Shown here one piece after another: positions 1 through 11,335 of a DNA stretch of 64,000 bases. Below the pieces are notes generated by a model. The model was not told the origin of the DNA. It saw only the letters and a program-made list of their open reading frames with translations, and did no database searches. Positions within the stretch are counted from its first letter, which is position 1. Each line of letters begins with the position of its first letter. Both the position numbers and the translations under genes were made by a program. Source of the DNA: Ophiocordyceps camponoti-saundersi (nom. inval.) (Eukaryota > Ascomycota > Sordariomycetes > Hypocreales > Ophiocordycipitaceae); assembly GCA_003339415.1 (NCBI GenBank), contig PDHQ01000020.1:38141-102140 (forward strand). Reading direction: 5' to 3'.

Positions 1-83
1 TGGTTTGGTAGGGGGGGGGGTGGTTGTTTGTTGGTTTGTTTTTTTGTTGTTGTTTATTTTGGTTATTTTGGGTAATGCGTGTG

Positions 84-116
<33 letters not shown>

Positions 117-315
117 TTCCCGTCACGACCCTGTGGCTCCGTTACACCGTCACAGTCCAGCCGTCATGATTCTGCAGTGCCGGGCCTGGTGAGTTGTCCT
201 CCATGCAACTAGAACTCGCCGCCTCGGCATGCCATCATCACCACACCACCTCTCTAGTCATTTCCCTCTCCGCCCCAAACACGTGATGCGGTCCAGAGAT
301 GACTCCCTCATCCGT
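1..315. other. Gene-free edge with a 29-base poly-C run
   Basis: This lies downstream of the farnesyltransferase stop codon. Positions 87-115 are an uninterrupted run of C, preceded by a G/T-rich low-complexity stretch (1-75). The short proline-rich frame across the C run is a product of the homopolymer. I see no gene here. Homopolymers of this length are prone to length errors in assembly. Confidence 0.7.
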
Positions 316-2111
316 TTAGAAGCCGTGTTTGGATGCAAAGTGCTGCTGGCAGCTCGCTACCTTGTGTTTGGGAATGGCATAGATAGGATGGATTGGTTGC
401 AGCCGATCCTCCTCCTCAAAAATCTGCTCGCCCTTGGCGAACGGCCTTTCGATCCAATCGTCACCGTCCATGACGACTTCATCGCCACGGGCCTGAGCAA
501 GGTCCCAGTCATACTGAGCCGCGCTCAGCCCTGACAGCACGTAACAGCTGTGATATGCGTCCGAGTACCTGTAACCAATTCAGTAACGGTCTCGCCGGCC
601 ATCTCAACCTTGCCACTCTCTGGAGGACAAAGGGGCAAGGTGAGCGGGGGAAGGGGAGGCTGCCTGATGGCGGGGTATCCTTTCAACTTACTTGCCGGGC
701 TTGTCTCGCAGTCCGCCACGATTCGACATGTCCTGGCAGCAGCAGAGGACGTACCGTATCAGCCCGTTCCGGTTGAACAAGCTATCGTCCTCCTGCATGT
801 ACTGGCGGTCGGCCTCCTGGGACGCCGCCCCCGCCACCCGGGGTCCCTTGAGGCTGGCCTCGAGGAGGGGCCAGCATCCGCCAGCCCAGTGACTGTAGCA
901 GCCGTCGACGAGCTTGTTCGTGCGACCGCAAAAGCCACCTTCGGGTGCGCACTGGAGAGACGAGAGCCACGACAAGAGTCGCGGGACATCAAGATACCTG
1001 CCAACGTCAGCATGCAGTGCTGGCTTCCCACGTCCCAGCCTCCTTGTGGACGGGTGCATCGAGGCTTGGACCACTTACCCGGGCACAGTTCGATGCGGGG
1101 GACCAAGGATCGAGAGGCACCCCAGGGCGCAAAAGGCATACGCCCCGTGAGCCTCGGTGCCCGGTTTAGCCGATACGCCTCCCTCGTACGTCTGGCCTGG
1201 ACAGCGGCCCGTAGTCAGCCCAGGTAGTCCAAGGCGGCAAGGGCACGGCGTGAGACTCACATCGTCGCACCCACTCAGCCAGGCCGTCAAAGAGACCGGC
1301 ATGGCCCGTCGCCCTCGCAGGCGAATCGGGTGACAGGTCAAGCGGGAGGCCGAGCAGCGAAATGATAACGGTCGCGCAGTAAGCTCCTCTGGGAACAGCT
1401 TCAGCATCTTGCTGCATCACCCCTCCCCCGAAAGAAGGAGAGGAGGGGAAAGGGGGGGGCGTATTACGCCTACCTCACGTCCTCTTCGCCGCCGACAGCC
1501 ATCTGGAACCCCCCGTCAGGCTGCTTCAGGGAGCACAACCATCTCCACATGCCCTTCCGATCGATGACCTCATAGGCGTCCTCTCCGCCAACCAAGGATA
1601 GCGCCAGAACCGTCGCATAGGTAGTGGCGAGATGCGAAAACTGGCCAAAGCCGCCACCGAAACCGCCCGTCTCGTTCTGCATGGGGCGGACCGTCTCGAC
1701 GAGCCTCGAGCGATAAGAATCCACGTCCTGACCGAGCAGCGTCAGGCTGGAGAGGCACCAGTAAAAGAGCCAGGGGCGACTGGGATCTGCACTCGTGAAG
1801 GCTGCAGGCAGGTTACCCAGCTGCTTATGCAGAAAGCGGACGTGCCTGTCGCGATACAGATGCGGCACGCCATGAGCGTTGATGAAATCATGGCCGTTCC
1901 CAGCCAAAAATGGTAGGCATTGTCGGATCGTCGCGTCCTGAAGTTGCGAGCTTTGAGTTTCGAGTCCATCTTTAATGATGGGCTCCGACATGAAGAGGAA
2001 CGGAACGGACGGGCTCGTCGTCATGACCTCTGTTTGACGGGGCTTCTGTTTATTGCGATGTCTGAAGAGAACTTTTGGGCGGTTGCGGCTTGGCCTTGCT
2101 CGGGCTCTCAT
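316..2111 (-). CDS. RAM1: Protein farnesyltransferase beta subunit
   Basis: Catalytic beta subunit of protein farnesyltransferase, which attaches farnesyl to the CaaX cysteine of Ras, Rho and a-factor-type proteins in the cytosol. Five exons join in frame on the minus strand: 2111-1474, 1388-1261, 1196-1079, 997-692 and 568-316 (480 residues). All introns are GT-AG. The joints rebuild family hallmarks: EEDVRGAYC, CQTYEGG, EGGFCGRTNKLVDGCYS and DAYHSCYVLSGLS. By family knowledge the zinc ligands are the Asp and Cys of the DGC motif (D326, C328 in this model) and the His of YHSCY (H403); all are present. The start is uncertain: the first ATG in the open frame is 2111, but the ATG at 2024 opens a better conserved N-terminus, and an unseen 5' exon is possible. 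The partner alpha subunit is not in this window. Confidence 0.93.
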
Positions 2112-2365
2112 ATCGCGGATCACGACACGTTCATCTTATTATAAGAGGAAGCTCGTCGCCATCGTCACTGCCTACCGAGACCAACACCGGCTCGCTGCAC
2201 AATGCATACGAAAAAGAACAATACTAAGGGGGTAGCAAACGGCCAATGAAGTCCGTCGGTAGAAGATCGGTTAACAGCTTGTTTCAACTTTCATCCCAAT
2301 CACAACCAGTCGCGTGATAGTGAACAAGGCAACGATGGCAGCTTCAATTGGATTCTACAACTGAT

Positions 2366-2553
2366 GAAGCCGACCAACCGCTCGAAAAGGTTCACGCCAG
2401 CCCTTCGATAGTAACATGAGCCCACGTGACCCGCCGTTGAGAAACCCGAGATCTCGGAAGAAGCCGGTCAACTACTCGAAAAGACAGTTCACGCCAGCCC
2501 TTGCATGGTAATAGGAGCCCATGTGACTTGCCCAACAGAAACACGAAATCTGG
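2366..2553. repeat. Degenerate tandem duplication of about 95 bp
   Basis: Two adjacent copies begin AAGCCG near 2367 and 2461. They share the blocks CTCGAAAAG, TTCACGCCAGCCCTT and GAGCCCA(C/T)GTGAC, in the same order and spacing. Differences are scattered substitutions plus a 2-3 base indel. The CACGTGAC in copy one is CATGTGAC in copy two. The repeat is non-coding and lies upstream of RAM1. It could be a duplicated regulatory segment or a transposon relic. Confidence 0.7.
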
Positions 2554-4095
2554 GAAATTTGCGATTCTGACCAAGGACTTCTCCTAGAGGTGCCAAATCC
2601 TGCACGATCTCAGAGTCGAGCCACGTTGTGCCGGACATGCGAAAGTGGCAAGTATCAACATGGAATTTGCGTACCTCGCAAGGCGCACAGACAGCATACA
2701 ACAGACGCCACTCACCCCTAGACATCTACCTACCCAACAAGAGCACAGTAGCAAGGGCCTAAAGCTCTTTCGTGGACGTGTGGACCTCTTGTCTCGCAAT
2801 TTACTCAGCCCTGCCGCTGGATGTGTGGGGAGCAGTCATCGTTGGGAGAGACTACTAATTCTAATTCACGTAAGGGGTTGTGTTGACTGTTAGGGATGGT
2901 GAAAGGGAGGCCCGTTTAACGCCATACGGAGCACACATATGGTTTTGTGGCTGAAGAGAGCGGTCTGGCTCCTTGTGGCCTGTACGAATACATGGGCTTC
3001 AAGGATGTATATGCACGTCAGGCATGAGCCACTAATCTAACGAACGATGGCTCCGCCACGACCACCACGTTGCGGCGTGTCTGCAACTATCGGCCGAGAG
3101 CGAGGTGCGGATGGAATCTTCGGTATAGGGTACCTAGTCTTTCATTCCGGCGGCATCTCGACTTCAGAATATAAATGGTAGTGTGCCGGCGGGCTCACAG
3201 GCCGCGGGAATCGGCCGGCATCCGCTTCTTGGCTCGGCGGCTGCTGAATGCCGACATGTGCGCGTGTTTCAGCCAGCACGGGAGGGCCAGCCGCACCGTG
3301 TCTATGACGGCAGCCCAAGTCCGCGATAGTGGGAGCGCCACGGCGGCTACCTAGATGCCGTGGATACTGGTAGATAGATACGGAGTACGGATAGTCACCG
3401 TGCGAACGCGACCGGTGCAGTGTCGCAGAAGTGGTGGCTGTCCACTTGCATCTCGTCACGAGTGCAGGTTGGATAATGCAGGGAGTTATATCTAGCCTTT
3501 CCCCCCCCCGCACCTCCATACTCAACGCAGGTGATGGGGGCACGGAAGATGGTTGGTTTTCAACCGTCATCAGACGAGGCCCCGCACGAGCCGCCAGCCA
3601 GCTCGACGTAACCAGCATGACGCAAAGCATGCTTTTTCTTTCCGAACCCTCTTCCACAGCAAGAGTCAGATCAGGACCCGGGTTTCTCACATCCATCACA
3701 CACCTTACGGATACACAGCGTTGCAGCTGCAGACAGGGTCTTCGGTCGCGATAACACCCGTCGGCGATGCACACAGTGCGAGCGCTGCGTCCTCCCTGAT
3801 AGATGACGGGTGTGCGTACATGAGTGTGTATGTATGTAGGTATTCACGGCTCGGCGGACCTCCGCTCTTGGTGCGGGAAAAGACTCAAGCTAAACTATAT
3901 AGGCAGAGTCGACGATGTGAAAATAGGTACGTAGGAAGGCATTTCGAAGAAAAAACTTAGACGGGGCAAAACGCGGCCACGTTTAAATCGAAATGGTGGC
4001 CAGCGTCATCTCCATTTAGGACCCTGTCAGGATCTGCGTCACATCCCGCAAAAGCTTCTAGTCAAAGAAGAAGGCTATGAGAAGAGCCGACACAG

Positions 4096-4127
4096 GTTAT
4101 CATTGTTATCCCTTTAACAGTGATAAC
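4096..4127. promoter_or_regulatory. Inverted repeat with facing GATA cores
   Basis: Two 13-base arms (4096-4108 and 4115-4127) are inverted complements with one mismatch (a G-U wobble if transcribed), around a 6-base loop. Each arm carries a GATAAC core, so the palindrome presents two head-to-head sites of the HGATAR type recognised by fungal GATA factors. Whether it works as a binding site or an RNA hairpin is unknown; it lies about 1.6 kb upstream of the transcription factor start. Confidence 0.45.
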
Positions 4128-5530
4128 GCCGGTCACGTGCATTGCACAGGGATTGTAGCCGCGTAGCATACTACCTATACTATAGGCAATACTTCATTTT
4201 ACCAGCACTTCCCCCCATTTTCAAAGTCCTGACTAGGTACTAATTTGCAGTACAGGTAGGCACATATCACGCCGCGTTTCTAGCTGCAAGAGAGAAGTAC
4301 CGAAGACGTTGATGATCACTGTGGGTTTATGACCACGTGACCGGCATTACCACTGTCAAAGGGATATGTGCGTGATGCCTGATGCGCATCTTAAGGCATG
4401 TGCCGAATCGCTTGCATGATGGCCCGGCCTCCATCACTCTCTATGTCCGGGTTATGTATGTCTTCGTATCCGTACGGATACAGCACATAGCACCAGGTAC
4501 TTCGAATGCGGTCTGGGCCGATGCGCGACAGCAAGCAACACGCACGCGCGGTCTAATTGAGTGTGGGTTGTTGGATGTAGTCGCGATAGGCAGGTCTCAG
4601 CCGAGGATAAACGCTTCTGGGGTAAGGTGGTAGTGAGTAGGTGGTGGACTGGTGGCAGATAGAAATAGATGCACATCACAGTATTAGGCTTAGCGGACCG
4701 GCACTGCCCACCTCCCCGTGCTTGGCAGCGCTAGTCTTGGTGGGCCTCGAGCCCTCAACCCTGCAAAGCGGGCAAACGTCTCTTTCGTTTCTTTTCTCGT
4801 CTTGTCCTTTCTCTTTTACTAGTTTAGTGAGTCCATCTGGCGCTGACAACGACAACAACCGGTGCGAGGCGCGGCTGTGTGGCGCTGGCTCACGAAATAC
4901 ATACATGGTAGATGGTTGCTTGCCAACTTGGAATAGACTTGCACGCTAGAGGTGTGATGCCTAGGTACCTAGGTATCTCCTAGACAAGATGGGGAACGAT
5001 GATCAGTCAGCCGCCAGAAAGCGGGCCGCGCACTGTGTCCCCGACGCCGACGGGCGCCTGATTGGGTCTTGGCCCTAGGCCGGGGCGACGGGGTCCGCTG
5101 GATCGCCGCTCCACAGGCCTGCAGATGCACAGGCGCCGCAGCGTGTCGCGATTGGCTACATTGCGCTGGACGACGGGCTCACCGCCTCTTCGTCGACGAC
5201 GCCTCAACCCCCCCTTCGCCGTGCGTACGGATTATGTATGGATGTACATACATACTGCCCGTGGTAGGCTCTCTCGTCCCCCGGCCTCCCCCATTCCCTC
5301 CATCCGGGGCCGTCCAGCGCTCTCCAGGTTCGCTATAGCCCGTGCAGGCCCCGGCCGCCCCTCCTGTTCTATCCAGCGCTGGCCATCGTCCAGGGCCTCC
5401 CCCTGCCCTCCGCTCTCTCTCTCACACACACTCTCACTCTCTCCATCTCTCCGCATAGCTTCTCTCCTTTCTCCTCCCACACCGAAATTATCAACCTTAC
5501 CTCCTGGCGCCTCCTCCGGGCCCCTCTTTG

Positions 5531-5617
5531 CGGCTCCTCTTTGCGACTCCTCCCAACGGCTCCTCCCAACGGCTCCTCTCACGGCTCCTCTCACGGCTCC
5601 AACTCACGGCTCCAACC
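5531..5617 (+). repeat. Seven 12-13 bp units in a 5' leader
   Basis: Consecutive units begin CGGCTCC or CGACTCC and differ in their last few bases (CTCTTTG, CTCCCAA, CTCTCA, AACTCA). The array ends about 137 bases before the start codon of the Zn2Cys6 gene, so it is probably in its promoter or 5' UTR. No upstream start codon lies inside the array. Confidence 0.7.
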
Positions 5618-5753
5618 AGCTTTTCAGTCTCATCGCCAAAGAGCGGTGTCGCCGCCCGACCGGGTATTTTGCCAGCGCTTGAGTCGGCCCTAGACCTTGG
5701 TCGCTCCCCCTGCTTCTCCCCGGCGTCTCACTGTCTCCCACTCCTCCGTCAGC

Positions 5754-6127
5754 ATGTCCTTCGATTTCGGCAACGCAAACGGCGGGGGCGACGGCCTACT
5801 GGAACTGGCTTTTGATCATCAACTTCGTGAGAGGGCCGCCTATGCCTTTCCCGCTACGACGCACTCGAGCCCGTCTGTTGCGTCGGGCGTCATGACAAAC
5901 ACGAGGATGTGGCCGATCCCGATGGACTTGACCGCTGCGCCGCATCATCATCATCATCATGCCAATGCCGCTGCCTCGCCCGAAGACCTTCAGGGAAGCT
6001 CGCCCTTGTCAAACTCATCGAGCCCGCACAGCCAGCACTCGTCGCTTCATCAGTCGCCGTTTCAGTCTGCTTCAAACCCCTTGACCGACTGGACTCTGCA
6101 GCAGCAACAATTACTCCATCAACAGCA

Positions 6128-6173
<46 letters not shown>

Positions 6174-8305
6174 CCAGCTCAGGACCTCTCTCAGTTATTC
6201 CAAGATCCGGCTACTCTCATGAGCTTCAATGCATTTCCGCCTGCCTTCCCACCACCAAACTCTCTCGACTACCTCCCCCAAAGTCAGCCGGCTTTACAGG
6301 CTAACCTCTTAGAGTCGACGTTCAACGCGATGCCATCCATCGAGGAGACGGCTCAAGCCATTCAATGGGGAAATGCGGGCATGGACAACTGGCAAGACCT
6401 TCAGCGTACGCTTCAGATCGATGGTCTTCACCGCTTGGATAGTGTTGGGAGTAACTCGCCAACCGGAACCTATCTCGAGGTCTTGTCCCTACCGTCGTCT
6501 GATGGGTGGGCTATGGTCGAGTGGGGACAGCCACAGCTTGATCAGTTCCAGCAGGCCGAGGCTCATACTGCGGCCATCTTTAACCCGTCACAGACATTGC
6601 ATTTGAGAACAAACTCGGACTCATCGGAGGGCACCAATTCGTTGGACTTTGGGAGCTTCGAGGAGATTGCGCCGTTCCCCTACTCGCCTTTCTCGCCGGA
6701 CTCGGATGTGTTCCAGGACAATAGCCATCGCAACCGCTACTCTGGTGACAGTCGCGGTCACCATCAGGAGCTTGTCAGTCCCACTGCCGCCGTCGCTCCG
6801 GTGCCGATCATCAAATCGGAGCCCGTTAGCCGTCACAGCCCCGGTACCGGTGTTGTAGCCACCTCGCCTCCTGTCGTCATTACCTCACGCCGTAACTCGG
6901 GTCCACGAAAGAGTCCCATCGCGAAGCCGGCCAACAGCAGGCCCGTCGTTCGTCGCATCTGTAACGGCAGAAAGGATGGCTCGGTCGAGAAGAAGGTGGG
7001 CCGTAGGAAAGGTCCTCTTCTGCCTGAGCAGCGGAAACAAGCGAGCGAGATTAGGAAGCTGCGAGCCTGTTTGCGATGCAAATTCCTCAAGAAGACGTGT
7101 GACAAGGGCGAGCCTTGTGCAGGATGCCAGCCGTCTCACGCTCGTCTTTGGCAGGTTCCCTGTACGCGCATCGACATCAAGGACATTGGTTATTTCATGA
7201 AGGATTGGAAGGCCGACTACGAGAGGCATCTGGATCGCGGCGTGTCCATTTACAATGTCAAGGGCTTCTCGCAGAAGGAGACGCTCATGTGGATCACCCA
7301 CGGCTATGGTTTCGCCCTCCCCGTCATGGTGCGCGAGGTCTACGTCGCCGACGACGGCTGCTTCTCGGTCGAGTGGGTCGAGACCTGCCGCAACGACCAG
7401 GAGCCCATTGACTTCGAGGCTCGTACGGAGAAACTCGACGTCGGCGCCGAGGGCGTCCGCATCGATGCTCTAGCCGAGTATCTGGATAAGCACATCGACG
7501 GTCCCTTTGAGGACTTCATTGACGACCACTTTGAGGGTACCCCTTTCATTACCGAGATCCTCAAAACGGCTCATCGTTTCTTCGTCAAGGAACGAATGCC
7601 CGTCATCAAGAAAGCCCTGAAGCTCGTGCTCGCCTACAACCTGACGATGCACATCACCATGGTCGAGAGCAAGGGATCCGAGGTCGTGCTTGACGGTCAA
7701 ATTGACGACGAAGAGTCCAAGTTCTACGGGCGCACCGTTGCGCCAGTCATGATCAACTTCCAGGTCAAGTGCGCCCTCGCCGATATGTGGCGCGAGCTTC
7801 AAAAAGACATCTTGGAAGAGCTCTCGACCCTGTACTCGGGCGTCTACAGTGGCGAGAAGATGAAGAACTGGCCCACCATCTTTATGCTGGCGTCGATCCT
7901 ACTCGCCGTCTGGGAAGAGATGCAGTTCGACTGCCACTATCGCGTCCCCGACCCCGCGGCTGTGAACAAGTTTTGCAATGACATGGAGACGACACCCGTC
8001 GGGGTCATCGTGGGCCTGTTTCACGCCATCTCCCAAAAGCTCCCTGCCTTTACCGACTGGGACACGCGCCAGCACGGCCACCTCCTCCACAACAACACGT
8101 CGGTTTGCGAGGCCATGACGGAGGTTCGCCAGCACGTCATCAAGCACGGTATGTGGTGTCATCACCTTTGTATGCTGGCATGCGAAGCTAATGATGAACG
8201 TCAGAGGCCTACTTGCGAACGCGTAAGAAGACCAAGTTTGATCGCTACGACTTTGACTCGCTTTCCAATAAGTTTTTGTCTAAACTCGTCATACGTGCCA
8301 ACTGA
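5754..8305 (+). CDS. Zn2Cys6-type transcription factor with polyglutamine tract
   Basis: Two exons (5754-8148, 8205-8305; GT-AG intron) give 831 residues. The start is the ATG beginning MSFDFGNA; an ATG-less extension of the frame upstream is ignored. The N-terminal ~430 residues are low complexity and activation-like: a His run near residue 65, a Gln run near 125 (coded 6112-6171) and Ser/Pro-rich segments. A cysteine cluster follows at 439-470 with spacing CX2CX6CX5CX2CX11C, preceded by a basic RKxxR stretch. The last loop (11 residues) is longer than the 6-9 usual in Gal4-type binuclear clusters. The C-terminal 350 residues form a conserved-looking alpha-helical region ending in a basic segment after the intron. 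This is a presumed nuclear DNA-binding regulator; its targets are unknown. I do not recognise a named orthologue. Confidence 0.85.
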
Positions 8306-9725
8306 GGTTATCGTCAGTATTCTCGCCTTGTCTATCACTGTCGATAGATCCGCCTCGACAACTCTGTTGTCTTTTTTCCCTTCTATTTTGCTTGATTTCT
8401 TTTCACGGGGGTTCTTCCGGTGGCGATGCCGCATCTTTGACGACATTTCCATCTGTGCATCTCGGTGACAACCGGACGATGATATGACTTCTGCGACGAC
8501 ACAGCGATGATTAACATCTTTACAACATGAATGTATGACATGAAGAAGGCGTACCCATTGAGTACCACGAGCAGTGAAGGAGACCGCAGCTCGACTGGAC
8601 GGTTTGGCAGAGCACAGCCACAAGACTCTGTCGTGGGGTTCCGGCCGCCTTCTTCTTCTTCTTTTTCTCCTTCTTTATTTCTTCCTGTTTCTGTTTATTC
8701 TTTTTTTTTCTGCTATGTCGCATACGTGATTTCAACGAATGTTCATGACGAGGGTCACATGAACATGCTGGGAAGGGCGTCTTCGAAGTAGGATTTGTTG
8801 GCTACTTGGATGGTGGAACACAACTGGGGAAGCTTGCTTGGGTTGGGGAGCCATGGGTAGCAATAGCTATATGGGGTAAAAAGGTCGATGATGGGAATGA
8901 ATCTTTTTCGCAGTTCAATCGAATGAAGTATATCGATCGCCTGGTGGAAACGAGGGTTCGGCTCGAACCGGTAGAAGTGTACGGAGTACGGAGTACGCTC
9001 GGGACGATTACCTACCGATCTTAATAAGCGGAGAGCATGACGTCGTCAAAAGGAGCATCTTCCGGCGCCGCAAGGCATCAGGCAGGTCACATGATAACGT
9101 ATGTCCCAAAGTACCTTGCCTGGTGTGGCTGGGAGAGGCGGCGACGGGGGATGAGCAAACGGAAGGAAATAGGCAAAGGGGGGGTTGTTAATGGTGGCGG
9201 CAACGGTTTGAAATGCGCCTATCCGTACCTTAACTCGAGATGAGTATCCGTATGCGTAGGTAGACAGTACGGACGGATTACGAGTGCCTACATACGACAC
9301 TACCATCCGTAGTAAGCACTCGCGGCGACGCCGGCCGGATGTTGTTTTTTTTTTGGTCAGGCAAGTACGGATGGTAGGCATGCATTATTGATAGGGCCAG
9401 GAAAAAGCGGCCAGAGCGCGCAGGTCAGACGCGCAGATACCTCACCAGTCCTTTCTGGACGTTTCGGAGGGCCGAGAGTGAATGAGTCTGCGCCACTAGA
9501 GAGCCCCTCTTCCGGTCTCGGCTGCCCCCACCCCACTCACTCCCTTCTAGTGACGGGCCAGGTGACAGTCAGTGCCCTATAAAACGTCGTCCGCCCCGCC
9601 ACTTCCGCCTCCGTCCTCTTCCTCCTCCTACATACAACACCAAACCCTCTCTACCTCACGACATCCGTCACAGACTCTCCCATCTCTCTGCAAAGGAACA
9701 AAAAAAACAGCACCTAATCGCCATC
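8306..9725. other. Intergenic region with the polyubiquitin promoter
   Basis: This holds the 3' end of the transcription factor transcript (T-rich 8640-8715) and the promoter of the polyubiquitin gene. Words of the TACGGAGTA/TACGGAT type cluster at 8980-9000 and 9225-9375. From 9590 the plus strand is C/T-rich, typical of a strongly expressed fungal 5' leader. No gene is supported. Confidence 0.6.
9578..9584 (+). promoter_or_regulatory. TATA box of the polyubiquitin gene
   Basis: TATAAAA lies 142 bases upstream of the ubiquitin ATG and is followed by a pyrimidine-rich leader and an A-rich stretch just before the start codon. A TATA box fits the strong, stress-inducible expression known for polyubiquitin genes. 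Confidence 0.65.
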
Positions 9726-10762
<1,037 letters not shown>

Positions 10763-11335
10763 AGACAGCGGGCCTGAGTTGTTTTGCCAGCGTGTCAAGA
10801 GCTGAGGCGCTGGTAGTTACATGAATGGTTGCCCTCTAGAGAATCGTGGGAAGCCTGGTAGTCGGCGAAGGTGGTTGGCCTTGCGTTAGTATTATGATCC
10901 ATGAGCTAGAGCAATCAAGGGAGCGTCTCATTACAGGAGGCGCATGAATACATAAAGATCTATTGCTGTGGACAAAGCAGATTGGACATCGAGTCGCCCT
11001 CTGTGTGCGCGCTCGATACTCGTCGAATGGATTGCATACGTCGTATTCTTGATGAGGCTAAAAATGACCGATGATAAGGAGGAACCGTATTTGAAGCCGA
11101 ATATGCGAAACTTGATCAACAGCGATGACTTGTAACAGCACCGCGACCTCTTCTGTACCTAGATACGTTGACTGCTAACATGTGAGGAAAGATCTCCGCA
11201 GAACAGACAAAGACGTAGGTAGCCCGTGCCAGGTGAGACGGCACTAATCATGCCTTGGCCTAGGGTAGGTAGCCTAGAGTTCTTTCCACTGTCCATCATC
11301 GTCATGGGCACGCAACACCAGCACAAGCAAGTAAA
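10763..11335. other. Intergenic, polyubiquitin 3' region and ETP1 promoter
   Basis: 573 bases between two genes on the same strand. It contains the ubiquitin 3' UTR and the upstream region of the RING protein gene. I see no further gene, tRNA or repeat. Confidence 0.6.

Larger units (their letters stand above)
2112..5753. other. Long intergenic region between RAM1 and the transcription factor gene
   Basis: About 3.6 kb without a supportable gene; it serves as divergent promoter space for RAM1 (leftward) and the transcription factor gene (rightward). It contains a degenerate tandem duplication (2366-2553), a palindromic hairpin with GATA cores (4096-4127) and scattered TACGGAT/TACGGAGTA and CCTAGGTACCTAGG-like words. 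Two ATTGG (inverse CCAAT) boxes lie near 5058 and 5150. From 5260 to 5620 it becomes strongly C/T-rich, as in fungal core promoters and 5' leaders. Open frames here, up to about 210 codons, have no recognisable domain. Confidence 0.6.

Noticed and set aside
229..1227. Plus-strand frames of 101 and 225 codons
   Set aside because: They are antisense to the farnesyltransferase exons, which have clear family motifs.
3142..3774. 210-codon minus-strand open frame
   Set aside because: No domain, no codon pattern like neighbouring genes, no convincing promoter or intron signals; it overlaps another frame on the plus strand of similar quality.
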